Shown: positions 15,795 through 25,389 of the stretch, one piece after another
How positions within the stretch are numbered: position 1 is the stretch's first letter
Layout of the letters: the number at the start of each line of letters is the position of its first letter
Assembly (NCBI RefSeq): GCF_022513565.1
Contig: NZ_JAKWBE010000021.1
Location: 1 to 64,000 of the forward strand
Reading direction: 5' to 3'
From: Streptomyces gilvus
Lineage (GTDB): Bacteria > Actinomycetota > Actinomycetes > Streptomycetales > Streptomycetaceae
Length of the DNA stretch: 64,000 bases
Made by a program: the position numbers and the translations under genes
Notes under the pieces: generated by a model
What the model was told of the DNA's origin: nothing
The model's database searches: none
What the model saw: only the letters and a program-made list of their open reading frames with translations

Positions 15795-16829
15795 ATGGTG
15801 CAGATACCGAAAACGCCCGAGCCCGCGCCGCCCGCACCGCGCTCCGTGCCCACGAGCGCCGATGTGGCCCGCCTGGCCGGTGTGTCGCGCGCGACCGTCT
15901 CCTACGTCCTGAACAACACCAGCGCCGTACGCATCAGCGAACCGACCCGGCGCCGTGTCCAGGAGGCCGCCAGGGAACTCGGCTACGTACCGCACGCCGC
16001 CGCCCGCAGCCTGCGTGCCGGACACAGCCGCATGGTCCTGATGCCGGCGCCGGCCATCCCGGTCGGGCCGCTCTACAGCCAGTTCATCAACGAACTGCAG
16101 TGGGCGCTCGGCCGCCTCGACTACACCGTCGTCCAGTACGGAACCGTCGGCCTGCACGGCGACGAGGCCGCCCGTGCCTGGGCGGAGCTGCGCCCCGTCG
16201 CCGTCCTGGTGCCCGGCGTGGGCCTCGGTCCGCAGGGGGTGGCGGTGCTCAAGCGCTCCGGCGCCCGCGCCGTCGTGACCCTCGGCCCGGAGGCCGTCGA
16301 GGGCGCCCACGCCCTGCTCATGGACCACGAGACCGTGGGCCACTGCGCCGGCGGCCACCTCTTCGACCGGGGCCGGCGCCGCATCGGTGTCGTCGTACCC
16401 GAGGACGGCGGCCTGGAGTTCTTCTCCCGGCCCCGCCTCGAAGGGGTGCGCCGCGCGCTGGACGGCACCGACGCCACCGTCACCGAACTGTCCCTCGCCT
16501 ACGACGAGAAGTCCGCCGCGCGCCTCGCCGCCCGCTGGCGCGAACTCGACCTGGACGGCGTGTTCGCTTACAACGACGAGTACGCGATGCTGTTGATGCG
16601 GGCCCTGCAGGACGAAGGCGTGCGCATTCCGGAGGATACGGCGGTGATCGGTGCCGACGACCTCATGCTCGGCCGGCTGCTCAGGCCCCGACTGAGCACC
16701 ATCCACATCGAGCTGCCGTCCGGCCGCGACCTCGCCGAACTCGTCGACCGCGCGGTGCGCGACCCCGCCGCCGCGCCCGAGACGCACAAGGTGCTCGGAG
16801 CCACGGTGGTCCACCGCGACTCCAGCTGA
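15795..16829 (+). CDS. LacI family transcriptional regulator
   Basis: A 344-residue regulator with a LacI HTH (TSADVARLAGVSRATVSYVL) and hinge. A periplasmic-binding-protein-like sensor follows, ending with IGADDLMLGRLLRPRLSTIH. ATG 15795 is chosen; an ATG at 15783 adds four residues and also lacks a ribosome site. The next gene, pobA, starts 17 bases after its stop, so the regulator, PobA and the aldehyde dehydrogenase likely form one operon. The inducer may therefore be an aromatic acid such as 4-hydroxybenzoate (inference). Confidence 0.88.
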   Translation: MVQIPKTPEPAPPAPRSVPTSADVARLAGVSRATVSYVLNNTSAVRISEPTRRRVQEAARELGYVPHAAARSLRAGHSRMVLMPAPAIPVGPLYSQFINELQWALGRLDYTVVQYGTVGLHGDEAARAWAELRPVAVLVPGVGLGPQGVAVLKRSGARAVVTLGPEAVEGAHALLMDHETVGHCAGGHLFDRGRRRIGVVVPEDGGLEFFSRPRLEGVRRALDGTDATVTELSLAYDEKSAARLAARWRELDLDGVFAYNDEYAMLLMRALQDEGVRIPEDTAVIGADDLMLGRLLRPRLSTIHIELPSGRDLAELVDRAVRDPAAAPETHKVLGATVVHRDSS

Positions 16830-16846
16830 ACCCAGGGGAGGCGCCC

Positions 16847-18025
16847 ATGCGCACAACGGTCGGCATCATCGGCGGCGGCCCCGCCGGGCTCCTCCTCGCC
16901 CGGTTCCTGCACCGCGCCGGGATCGACTGCGTGGTCCTGGAGGCCAGGACACGCGCGTACGTCGAGCACCGCCAGCGCGCCGGAATGCTGGAGCAGGGCA
17001 CGGTCGACGCCCTGCGCGAGGCCGGAGCCGCCGAGCGGCTGAACGCCGAGGGCCTGGTGCACCAGGGCATCGAGCTGCGCTTCGACCGGGAACGCCACCA
17101 CATCGACTTCCCCACCCTCACCGGCGGCCGCACGGTGACCATCTACGCCCAGACCGAGATCGTGAAGGACCTCGTCGCCCTCCAACTGGCCGACGGACCA
17201 CCGCTGTTGTTCGAGGCCGAGGCGCTGGCGATCGAGAAACCCGAGAGCGCCTCACCCGTCGTACGGTTTCTGCACGAGGGCCGCGAGCAGACGCTGAGCT
17301 GCGACTGGGTGGTCGGCGCCGACGGCTTCCACGGCATCTCCCGCGACACCTTCCCCGCCGCCGTGTGCCGCACCTACGAGCGCGGCTACCCCTACTCCTG
17401 GCTCGGCATCCTCGCCGACGTCGCGCCCTCCTGCGAGGAGCTGATCTACGCCCGCGGCCAGGGCGGCTTCGCCCTGCACAGCATGCGCTCCCCTCATGTC
17501 TCCCGCCTCTACCTGCAGGTTCCCAACGACAGCGACCCCGAGGACTGGCCGGACGAACGGATCTGGGACGAACTCGCCGCCCGTTTCGCCATCGACGGCG
17601 ACTGGACCCTCGACCGCGGCCCCGTCACCGCCAAGTCCGTGACCCCGATGCGCAGTTTCGTGCACGAGCCGATGCGCCACGGCCGGCTGCTGCTGGCCGG
17701 CGACGCCGCCCACATCGTCCCGCCCACCGGCGCCAAGGGCCTCAACCTCGCCGTCTCCGACGTCCGCGTCCTCGCCCGCGCCTTCGCCGAACTGCACCGC
17801 ACCGGATCCGAGCGCCTGCTCGACACGTATTCCGACACGTGCCTGGAGCGTGTGTGGCAGGCCACCCGTTTCTCGTACGAGATGACTAAGATGTTGCACG
17901 CTCAACCAGATGGGGATGCCTTCGAGAACCGGATGCAGCTCACCCGGCTGCGCCGCATCACCGCATCCCGCCACGCGGCGGCCGAACTGGCCGCGAACTA
18001 CACGGGACTTCCGCTCATGACCTGA
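16847..18025 (+). CDS. pobA: 4-hydroxybenzoate 3-monooxygenase
   Basis: A 392-residue flavoprotein, the normal PobA length. It shows the FAD motif IIGGGPAGLLLARFL (residues 6-20), the DG motif DWVVGADGFHGISR and the GD motif GDAAHIVPPTGAKGLNLAVSD. It converts 4-hydroxybenzoate to protocatechuate with NAD(P)H and O2. The RHRQRAGMLEQG region is also conserved in PobA. CAGGGGAGG precedes the ATG. The downstream benzaldehyde dehydrogenase could supply the hydroxybenzoate by oxidising the aldehyde. Confidence 0.9.
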   Translation: MRTTVGIIGGGPAGLLLARFLHRAGIDCVVLEARTRAYVEHRQRAGMLEQGTVDALREAGAAERLNAEGLVHQGIELRFDRERHHIDFPTLTGGRTVTIYAQTEIVKDLVALQLADGPPLLFEAEALAIEKPESASPVVRFLHEGREQTLSCDWVVGADGFHGISRDTFPAAVCRTYERGYPYSWLGILADVAPSCEELIYARGQGGFALHSMRSPHVSRLYLQVPNDSDPEDWPDERIWDELAARFAIDGDWTLDRGPVTAKSVTPMRSFVHEPMRHGRLLLAGDAAHIVPPTGAKGLNLAVSDVRVLARAFAELHRTGSERLLDTYSDTCLERVWQATRFSYEMTKMLHAQPDGDAFENRMQLTRLRRITASRHAAAELAANYTGLPLMT

Positions 18026-18055
18026 GTCCCGCCGGTGACGAAACGGAGAGCCGTC

Positions 18056-19492
18056 ATGCCGTTGCTCGACCCGAAGACCTGGCAGTCCCACCCCCTGTCG
18101 GGGCCCGAGTACGCCGTCACGGAGCCCGCCACGGGGGACACGCTCGCCACCGTCACCCTCGCCTCCGCCGCGGACGTGGGTACGGCCGCCGAAGCGGCGC
18201 GCGCCGCCCAGAGGGAATGGGCCCGTGCCCCGCACTTCGTCCGCGCCGCCGTCCTGCGCAAGGCCGGCGACCTGTTCACCGCGCACGCCGAAGAGCTGCG
18301 CGAGTGGCTCGTCCGCGAGTCCGGCTCCATCCCCGGCAAGGCCGAGTTCGAACTGCACGTCGCCGCCCAGGAATGCTACGAGGCCGCCGCCCTCGCCTCC
18401 CGCCCCGCCGGCCAGGTCCTGCCCACCGAGGCGCCCCGCCTGTCCTACACCCGGCGCGTCCCGGTCGGCGTCGTCGGCGTGATCTCCCCGTTCAACGCGC
18501 CGCTGATCCTGTCCATCCGCTCCGTCGCCCCGGCCCTGGCGCTCGGCAACGCGGTCGTCCTCAAGCCGGACCCGCGCACCGCCGTCTGCGGCGGCCTCTC
18601 CCTCGCCGCGGTCCTCGCGGAGGCGGGCCTGCCGGAGAACCTCTTCCACGTCCTGCCGGGCGGCCCGGACGTCGGCCAGGCCCTGGTCGCCGACCCGCGC
18701 GTCCCCGTCATCTCCTTCACCGGCTCCACCGCCGCCGGACGCGCCGTCGGCGAGGCGGGCGGCCGCCACCTCAAGCGCGTCCACCTGGAACTCGGCGGCA
18801 ACTCCGCCATGGTCGTCCTGGAGGACGCCGACCTCGACGCCGTGATCTCCACGGCCGCCTGGGGCTCCTTCTTCCACCAGGGCCAGATCTGCATGACGAC
18901 CGGCCGCCACCTCGTCCACCGCTCGCTGTACGAGGAGTACGTCCAGCGCCTCGCGGCCAAGGCCGACTCGCTGGCCGTCGGCGACCCGCACCGCGAGCAG
19001 GTCCATCTCGGCCCCATCATCGACGACGCCCAGCTCACCAAGGTGCACGGACTCGTCGAGGCCAGCACGGCACGCGGCGCCAAGGTGGCCGCGGGCGGCA
19101 CACACGACCGGCTCTTCTACCGGCCGACCGTCATCGCGGGAGTGGACGACCAGAGCCCCGCCTACGCCGAGGAGGTCTTCGGCCCGGTCGCCCCGGTACG
19201 GCCCTTCAGCACCGTCGACGAGGCGGCGGCCCTCGCCTCGGCCGGCGAGTACGGCCTCTCGCTCGGCATCGTCACGCGGGACACCGCCCGCGGCCTCGAC
19301 CTCGCCGAACGCATCCCGACCGGCATCGTCCACATCAACGACCAGACGGTCAACGACGAGGCAGTGGCCCCCTTCGGCGGCGTGGCCGCCTCCGGCACCG
19401 GCGCCCGCTTCGGCGGCGAGGCCAACCTGGAGGCGTTCACGGACGTGCGCTGGACGACCGTACGCGGCGACGTGGCGCCGTACCCCTTCTAG
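18056..19492 (+). CDS. Benzaldehyde dehydrogenase-like NAD(P)+ aldehyde dehydrogenase
   Basis: A 478-residue ALDH superfamily enzyme. VVGVISPFNAPLILSIRSVA, LKPDPRTAVCGG, LELGGNSAMVVLEDADLD and the catalytic Cys in FHQGQICMTTGR place it in the benzaldehyde/salicylaldehyde dehydrogenase branch. It would oxidise an aromatic aldehyde to the acid. It starts 30 bases after pobA with GGAGAG upstream, so it is likely co-transcribed. A 4-hydroxybenzaldehyde to protocatechuate route is plausible. Ring-cleavage genes are not in the window. Confidence 0.88.
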   Translation: MPLLDPKTWQSHPLSGPEYAVTEPATGDTLATVTLASAADVGTAAEAARAAQREWARAPHFVRAAVLRKAGDLFTAHAEELREWLVRESGSIPGKAEFELHVAAQECYEAAALASRPAGQVLPTEAPRLSYTRRVPVGVVGVISPFNAPLILSIRSVAPALALGNAVVLKPDPRTAVCGGLSLAAVLAEAGLPENLFHVLPGGPDVGQALVADPRVPVISFTGSTAAGRAVGEAGGRHLKRVHLELGGNSAMVVLEDADLDAVISTAAWGSFFHQGQICMTTGRHLVHRSLYEEYVQRLAAKADSLAVGDPHREQVHLGPIIDDAQLTKVHGLVEASTARGAKVAAGGTHDRLFYRPTVIAGVDDQSPAYAEEVFGPVAPVRPFSTVDEAAALASAGEYGLSLGIVTRDTARGLDLAERIPTGIVHINDQTVNDEAVAPFGGVAASGTGARFGGEANLEAFTDVRWTTVRGDVAPYPF

Positions 19493-19501
19493 GCCCGGCC
19501 G

Positions 19502-19888
<387 letters not shown>

Positions 19889-20009
19889 GAGCTGAATTCC
19901 CTCTTCCTGCTGTCGGGGCGAAGCCGACGGCACAACACGGCCGGCCCATCACGTATTCCGCGCCCCTACCCGTGTGGCCTCGGCGCACACCACCCACCAG
20001 ACTGACCCC

Positions 20010-21443
20010 ATGACGGAAACGGAAACCAACGCGTACGACGTCGTGGTGCTCGGGGCCGGGCCCGTGGGGGAGAACGTGGCCGACCGCACCCGCGCGGCCG
20101 GCCTGTCCACCGCGGTCGTGGAGAGCGAACTGGTCGGCGGTGAGTGCTCGTACTGGGCGTGCATCCCCAGCAAGGCCCTGCTGCGCCCCGCCATCGCCCG
20201 CGCCGACGCCCGACGCGTGCCCGGTCTGCGCCAGTCGGTGCAGGGCCCCCTCGACGCGGCCGCGGTCCTCGCGCACCGCAACTACTACACCTCCGACTGG
20301 CACGACGACGGCGCGGCGACCTGGCTGGACGGCATCGGCGCCGACCTCTACCGCGGCACGGGCCGGCTGACCGGCCCCCGGACGGTCACCGTCACCGGCT
20401 CGGACGGCACGGAGCGCGTGCTCACCGCCCGGTACGCCGTCGCCGTCTGCACCGGCACCGACGCCGTGCTGCCCGATCTGCCCGGGCTGGCCGAGGTGAA
20501 GCCGTGGACCAGCAGGAACGCCACCAGCGCGCAGGAGGTCCCGGGCCGTCTCGTGGTGGTCGGCGGGGGAGTGGTGGCCACCGAGATGGCCACCGCCTAT
20601 CAGGCGCTCGGTTCGAAGGTCACCCTCCTGGTGCGCGGCAAGGGCCTGCTGCCCCGGATGGAGCCCTTCGCCGGGGAGCTGGTCGCCGAGTCGCTGGCGG
20701 AGGCCGGCGCGGAGGTGCGCACCGGTACGTCGGTGGAGTCGGTCGCGCGGGAGAACGGCACGGTCGTCGTCGTGACCGACCAGGGGGACCGCGTCGAGGC
20801 CGACGAGATCCTCTTCGCCACCGGCCGCAGGCCGCGCACCGCCGACCTCGGCCTGGAGACGGTCGGCCTGGAGCCCGGCGGCTGGCTGCCGGTCGACGAC
20901 AGCATGCTGGTGTCCGGCAGCGACTGGCTCTACGCGGTCGGCGACGTCAACCATCGCGCGCTCCTCACCCACCAGGGCAAGTACCAGGCGCGCATCGCCG
21001 GTGCCGCCATCGCCGCCCGCGCCTCCGGCGTGCCGATCCTGGAGTCGGACCCCTGGGGCGCGCACGCGGCCACCGCCGACCACCACGCGGTTCCCCAGGT
21101 CGTCTTCACCGACCCGGAGGCGGCGGCCGTCGGTCTGTCCCTCGCCGAGGCGGAGCAGGCCGGCCATCGGGTGCGTGCCGTGGACGTCGAGATGTCCTCC
21201 GCGGCCGGCGCGGGTCTGTACGCCGACGGCTACCGGGGCCGGGCCCGCATGGTCGTCGATCTGAACGAGGAGATCCTGCGCGGCGTCACCTTCGTCGGCC
21301 CCGGCGTCGGTGAGCTCATCCACTCGGCGACGGTCGCGGTCGCGGGGCAGGTACCGATCAGCCGGCTGTGGCACGCCGTTCCGTCGTTCCCGACGATCAG
21401 CGAGGTGTGGCTGCGGCTGCTGGAGGCGTACCGGGACAACTGA
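20010..21443 (+). CDS. FAD-dependent pyridine nucleotide-disulfide oxidoreductase
   Basis: A 477-residue class I disulfide reductase. It has the N-terminal FAD motif VVLGAGPVGENVA, the redox-active pair in GGECSYWACIPSK (C-x4-C), and the NAD(P) motif VVGGGVVATEMA. The second FAD motif is LYAVGDVN, followed by the dimerisation domain. It is related to dihydrolipoamide dehydrogenase and mercuric reductase but lacks their exact signatures; the substrate is unknown. Being divergent from thioredoxin suggests a role in thiol-disulfide balance. The ATG at 20010 has no strong ribosome site. Confidence 0.85.
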   Translation: MTETETNAYDVVVLGAGPVGENVADRTRAAGLSTAVVESELVGGECSYWACIPSKALLRPAIARADARRVPGLRQSVQGPLDAAAVLAHRNYYTSDWHDDGAATWLDGIGADLYRGTGRLTGPRTVTVTGSDGTERVLTARYAVAVCTGTDAVLPDLPGLAEVKPWTSRNATSAQEVPGRLVVVGGGVVATEMATAYQALGSKVTLLVRGKGLLPRMEPFAGELVAESLAEAGAEVRTGTSVESVARENGTVVVVTDQGDRVEADEILFATGRRPRTADLGLETVGLEPGGWLPVDDSMLVSGSDWLYAVGDVNHRALLTHQGKYQARIAGAAIAARASGVPILESDPWGAHAATADHHAVPQVVFTDPEAAAVGLSLAEAEQAGHRVRAVDVEMSSAAGAGLYADGYRGRARMVVDLNEEILRGVTFVGPGVGELIHSATVAVAGQVPISRLWHAVPSFPTISEVWLRLLEAYRDN

Positions 21444-21454
21444 CGCCCCCCGCA

Positions 21455-21507
21455 CCGGGCGTGACGCCGTGCCGGCCCTCGTCGACGGGGCCCGGCGTCG
21501 CGCCCGG
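21455..21507 (+). terminator. Long GC-rich hairpin terminator
   Basis: CCGGGCG-TG-ACGCCG pairs with CGGCGT-CG-CGCCCGG over 15 positions (one G-T wobble). The loop itself contains a GGCCC/GGGCC stem. It starts 11 bases after the disulfide oxidoreductase stop and separates it from the convergent deformylase. No U-run follows, as is usual in streptomycetes. Confidence 0.7.
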
Positions 21508-21510
21508 ACG

Positions 21511-21650
21511 CCTTACGGCTCACGGCAGTTGGAAGCCCAGCGCCTCGGCGGCCTCGTGCGGTGTGGGCCGCGTCCACCGGCCTTACGGCTCACGGCAGTT
21601 CGAAGCCCAGCGCCTCGGCGGCCTCGTGCGGTGTGGGCCGCGTCCACCGC
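21511..21650. repeat. 70-base tandem duplication of the deformylase 3' end
   Basis: 21511-21580 and 21581-21650 are direct repeats differing at only two positions (21531/21601 G/C and 21580/21650 G/C). The right copy contains the last 19-20 codons and the stop of the peptide deformylase gene. The left copy lies beyond the stop. A recent slippage-type duplication; the protein length is unaffected because the first stop on the minus strand is used. Confidence 0.95.
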
Positions 21651-22234
21651 TGGGCCATCGCCTCGTTCGAGGACAGCGACCGCAGCTCCGCCCGGTCGAG
21701 GTAGAGCGTGCCGTCCAGGTGGTCCGTCTCGTGCTGCACGATCCGCGCGGGCCAGCCGCTGAACACCTCGTCCACCGGCCGCCCGTGCTCGTCCTCGCCC
21801 GTCAGCCGTACCTCGGCGGCCCGGGCCACCACGGCCTGCCAGCCCGGCACGCTCAGACAGCCCTCGAAGAACGCGGCGCGCTCGGCGCCGAGGGGCTCGT
21901 ACGCCGGATTGACCAGAACCCGGAACGGCTGCGGCACCCGTCCCCGCGCCAGGCGCACCTCCTCCGGCACCGGCGCCGGGTCCTCGATCACGGCGATCCG
22001 CAGGGCCACGCCGACCTGCGGCGCGGCCAGACCCACGCCCGGTGCCGCGTGCATGGTGACGCGCAGGGCCTCGACGAACCGGGCCAGCAGGGCGGAGTCG
22101 AGCTGTCCGTCGAAGCGCTCGGTGCCGCGCCGCAGTACGGGGTCACCGGCCGTGACGATGGGCAGCGGGCCGTCGGCGGCGAGGAGTTCCTCGACCTGCT
22201 CGGCAAGTGACGGGTGGTTACGGGGAGTTGCCAT
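21590..22234 (-). CDS. def: Peptide deformylase
   Basis: A 214-residue metalloenzyme removing N-formyl groups from nascent proteins. All three family motifs are present: GVGLAAPQVG (motif 1), EGCLSVPG (motif 2, metal-binding Cys) and QHETDHLDG (motif 3, HExxH). It has the N- and C-terminal extensions usual for actinobacterial second deformylases. ATG 22234 has only a weak ribosome site. Its last codons are duplicated downstream (21511-21580). It is divergent from the PepSY gene. Confidence 0.93.
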   Translation of the reverse strand: MATPRNHPSLAEQVEELLAADGPLPIVTAGDPVLRRGTERFDGQLDSALLARFVEALRVTMHAAPGVGLAAPQVGVALRIAVIEDPAPVPEEVRLARGRVPQPFRVLVNPAYEPLGAERAAFFEGCLSVPGWQAVVARAAEVRLTGEDEHGRPVDEVFSGWPARIVQHETDHLDGTLYLDRAELRSLSSNEAMAQRWTRPTPHEAAEALGFELP

Positions 22235-22381
22235 GCGGCCAGCATGCCATGAGCGGTCCGCGACGCCCGTATCGCTGTGTGACGTACGCCACTTGGAGCT
22301 CCGGGAACTCGGCGTCCGCCTTCCCCGACTACTGGACCGCCAGCAGCACCACACCGTCCCGTCCCCCGGAGTAGCCCGCCG

Positions 22382-23776
22382 ATGTCCACCGCTCCCTCGC
22401 CGACCAAGGACGAGGCCCCGAAAGCCGAACCGGCCCCCGCCGCCACCCCCGGCCCGTGGGCCTCCCTGCGGCCCCTCGTCCTGCGACTGCACTTCTACGC
22501 CGGAGTGCTCGTCGCCCCCTTCCTGCTCGTCGCCGCCGTCACCGGGTTCCTGTACGCCGGCGCCTTCCAGGCCGAGAAGCTCGTGTACGCCCACGAGTTG
22601 ACCGTCGCCGAGGTCGGTGACACCAAGCTGCCCATCTCCGAGCAGGTGAGCGCCGCCCGCAAGGCCCATCCCGAGGGCACGGTCTCGGCGGTACGGCCCT
22701 CCCCGGAGGCGGACGCCACCACCCGGGTGCTGCTGTCCGGCGTGAAGGGCGTGGACCCCGACCACACCCTCGCCGTCTTCGTCGACCCGTACACCGCGAA
22801 GGTGCGCGGAGCCCTCGAACAGTACGGCTCCACCGGCGCCTTGCCGCTGCGGACCTGGATCGACGAGTTCCACCGGGACCTGCACCTCGGCGACACCGGC
22901 CGTCTCTACAGCGAGTTCGCCGCCAGCTGGCTGTGGGTGATCGCGGCCGGCGGCCTGGCGCTGTGGTTCTCCCGCCGCCGGGCCCTGCGCAAGGTCCGCG
23001 GCACGAGCGGCCGACGCCGCACGCTCGGTCTGCACGGCACCGTCGGCGTCTGGACCGCCGCCGGCTTCCTCTTCCTGTCGGCGACCGGACTGACCTGGTC
23101 GACGTACGCCGGCGCCAACATCGACGAACTGCGCACCTCGCTCGGCCAGGCCACGCCGTCCGTCTCGACGACGGCGGGCGGTGACCACGCGGGCCATGGC
23201 GCCGCCGCCTCCGCGGGCGGGGGCGAGCACGGGGTCGGTCTCGACAAGGTCCTGTCCGCGGCCCGCGCCGAGGGCCTGACCGATCCGGTGGAGATCGTGC
23301 CGCCCGCTGATGCGAAATCCGCGTACGTGGTCCGGCAGATCCAGCGCAGCTGGCCCGAGAAGCAGGACTCCGTGGCGGTCGACCCGGCCACCGGCGAGGT
23401 CACCGACGTGCTGCGGTTCGCCGACTACCCGCTGCTCGCGAAACTGACCCGCTGGGGCATCGACCTGCACACCGGGATCCTGTTCGGGCTGGTCAACCAG
23501 ATCGCCCTGATGGCCCTGGCACTCGCCCTGGTCCTGCTGATCGTCTGGGGCTACCGCATGTGGTGGCAGCGCGGCCGGGGTTCCTCCTTCGGCCGGCCGA
23601 TCCCACGCGGCGCCTGGCAGCAGGTGCCCCCGCAGATCCTCGTCCCGTGCGTGGCCGTGATCGCCGTACTCGGCTACTTCGTCCCGCTCCTCGGCATCCC
23701 CCTGGCGGCCTTCGTCGTCACGGACGTGCTCCACGGCGAGATCGCCCACCGGCGCGCCCGCGCCTCGGCGGGCTAG
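22382..23776 (+). CDS. PepSY-associated TM (PiuB-type) membrane protein
   Basis: A 464-residue membrane protein with four long helices (near residues 38-60, 180-200, 220-240 and 370-395) plus C-terminal ones. PepSY-type extracytoplasmic segments and a His/Gly-rich stretch (GGDHAGHGAAASAGGGEHG) also occur. HFYAGVLVAPFLLVAAVTGFLY and WWQRGRGSSFGRP fit the PepSY_TM family, which includes proteins near iron and copper uptake systems and reductases. Function is not established. A bidirectional hairpin follows 8 bases after the stop. Confidence 0.85.
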   Translation: MSTAPSPTKDEAPKAEPAPAATPGPWASLRPLVLRLHFYAGVLVAPFLLVAAVTGFLYAGAFQAEKLVYAHELTVAEVGDTKLPISEQVSAARKAHPEGTVSAVRPSPEADATTRVLLSGVKGVDPDHTLAVFVDPYTAKVRGALEQYGSTGALPLRTWIDEFHRDLHLGDTGRLYSEFAASWLWVIAAGGLALWFSRRRALRKVRGTSGRRRTLGLHGTVGVWTAAGFLFLSATGLTWSTYAGANIDELRTSLGQATPSVSTTAGGDHAGHGAAASAGGGEHGVGLDKVLSAARAEGLTDPVEIVPPADAKSAYVVRQIQRSWPEKQDSVAVDPATGEVTDVLRFADYPLLAKLTRWGIDLHTGILFGLVNQIALMALALALVLLIVWGYRMWWQRGRGSSFGRPIPRGAWQQVPPQILVPCVAVIAVLGYFVPLLGIPLAAFVVTDVLHGEIAHRRARASAG

Positions 23777-23784
23777 AACCACCG

Positions 23785-23817
23785 GCCCGGCCCGGCTCCG
23801 CGCGAACCGGGCCGGGC
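23785..23817. terminator. Bidirectional hairpin terminator
   Basis: GCCCGGCCCGG and CCGGGCCGGGC form a perfect 11-base-pair stem with an 11-base loop. It lies between the convergent PepSY gene (ends 23776) and the MarR remnant (ends 23825). Confidence 0.75.
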
Positions 23818-23824
23818 TCGGGGG

Positions 23825-24075
23825 TCAGGCGGACAGCGCGGCGAGCTCCGCGTCGGCCCGCTCGGTGACGGTCGCCAGGACGCGACCGGCCGCCGCGAGG
23901 TCCTCCGCCGGGATGCCGCCCCAGATCCGGGCGCTGATCTCCCCGGTCTCGGCGCTCACCCGTGAGTAGAAGTCACGTCCGGCGTCCGTGACGCGCACGT
24001 CGGATCCGTCCACGGTGACCAGGCCCTTGGCGTCCAGTTGCGCGATGACACCCCGCGCGACGGCGGCACTCCTTC
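23825..24075 (-). pseudogene. C-terminal half of a MarR family regulator
   Basis: SAAVARGVIAQLDAKGLVTV, then VRVTDAGRDFYSRVSAETGE and ISARIWGGIPAEDLAAAGRV match the winged-helix wing and dimerisation helices of MarR-type regulators. About 70 N-terminal residues, including the first recognition helix, are missing. Upstream of about 24075 the sequence no longer resembles the family, although the frame stays open to 24109. Probably a truncated remnant. Confidence 0.6.
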
Positions 24076-24384
24076 GTCGATAACGACCGGGATGGGCAGG
24101 GGATGGCAATCCGCTCAGCCATGAACCATCCTCGCGTCGGCAGGGAGCAAGTGCCGTGACGCTGGTTAAGCGTTCCGGGGTCTGCTACGAGCGTTGTGCG
24201 CTGCTCGCCCTCGACAGGGGCGAGTATCTCCAGCGCGGAGGCGTCATCCGGTCCATCGGCCGGTGCCGGCGACGCCGAGCCCCATGTCCCCTTGAGTCCT
24301 CTCCGCAGCACCCGCGGGGTATCGGTGTGGTGGCATGTGTCTCGGCGCGTTGTCGGGCCGTTGGGGTGGTGGTGCCAGGAGGGG
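24076..24384. other. Gap without a recognisable gene
   Basis: Sequence between the MarR remnant and the end of the AveC-like gene. Several open frames exist but none shows a ribosome site, a protein family or matching codon bias. It may be the debris left by the event that cut the MarR gene. Confidence 0.4.
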
Positions 24385-25389
24385 TCACGGTGTGGGGCAG
24401 GTGATGTCGGTGATGCCGCCGCACTGGCCGTTGGTGAGATAGCTGGGCATGTCCGTGGGCCAGTGATCGGTGGTGAAGTGGGTGAGTGTGCCGATGCCGG
24501 TGGTGTAGGCGAGGTTGAGGACGTTGCACAGGGCGACGACGGCCAGGATTCGCGCGGCGGTGGCCTTCCAGCGGGGGCCCGTGATCTGTTCGCTGCCGCG
24601 TTCGACGGGCGTCAGGCCGTTTTCGTCGCGACGGTGGAGCAGATAGCCGGCGATGACGAACGGGGTGGGGAAGAAGACGAACTCGATGATCGGGAACTGG
24701 TCGTAGTGGCCGCCGTGCAGGGAGAAACCCTGGATGGCGCCGGGCCAGGCGTCCATGTGCTCGATCAGGGCGCCGGCCACGTCCAGGAGGCTCATGGTGC
24801 ACCACACGCTGGCGAAGCCCGCGATCACCACAAGCCACAACGGGGCCCCGGGCCGACGCCGCTTCACTGTGCGTATCGCCCACAGGGCGACGAAGGTGAC
24901 CACGGTGAAGGTGACGAAGTAGTTGGCCGGATTGATCAGCAGAGGCTCGGCGATGCGGTTGCCGTTCGTACTGTGGTAGCCGGGGATGAATCCGGCCCAG
25001 CTGCCGCGGTTCACCGCGTAGGAGTTGTAGGTGAACATGGGGGTGAGGAAGTTCAGCCAGGGGTCCAGCCAGTAGGAGGACAACCAGCCGAGCATGAGAA
25101 GCCGGGGTGCGTCGATCCGGCGGGTCTTGTAGATCCCGCGGATGAACCAGATCAGTCCGACCACCGCCATCACGGTGCTGACGACCTCGAATCCCCGCAC
25201 CATCGCCAGCCCGGTCGAGGAGATGTGGTCAGGGCCGGTGGGTGTGGCCTTGAAATCCGACGAGGTGACCCATCGGATGTAGACGGCAGCCTGGGTGGCG
25301 ACGAAGGCCGCGCCGAGGCCGGCCCAGAGATGCACGGGCCGAAGCCGACGCCGACCGGCGACGTCGACGGCAGGGAGAGACTGCAGCAT
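24385..25389 (-). CDS. Spirocyclase AveC-like membrane protein
   Basis: A 334-residue polytopic membrane protein with about seven hydrophobic segments. The layout and conserved stretches (LTPMFTYNSYAVNRGSWAGF, IPGYHSTNGNRIAEPLL, HYDQFPIIEFVFF) resemble the AveC_like family named after the avermectin spirocyclase/dehydratase AveC. Most relatives in actinomycetes are of unknown function and lie near lipid or steroid genes. AAGGA sits at the right distance from ATG 25389. A TetR regulator with a perfect 21-base dyad lies upstream on the same strand. Family call is from recall of conserved patterns. Confidence 0.65.
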   Translation of the reverse strand: MLQSLPAVDVAGRRRLRPVHLWAGLGAAFVATQAAVYIRWVTSSDFKATPTGPDHISSTGLAMVRGFEVVSTVMAVVGLIWFIRGIYKTRRIDAPRLLMLGWLSSYWLDPWLNFLTPMFTYNSYAVNRGSWAGFIPGYHSTNGNRIAEPLLINPANYFVTFTVVTFVALWAIRTVKRRRPGAPLWLVVIAGFASVWCTMSLLDVAGALIEHMDAWPGAIQGFSLHGGHYDQFPIIEFVFFPTPFVIAGYLLHRRDENGLTPVERGSEQITGPRWKATAARILAVVALCNVLNLAYTTGIGTLTHFTTDHWPTDMPSYLTNGQCGGITDITCPTP

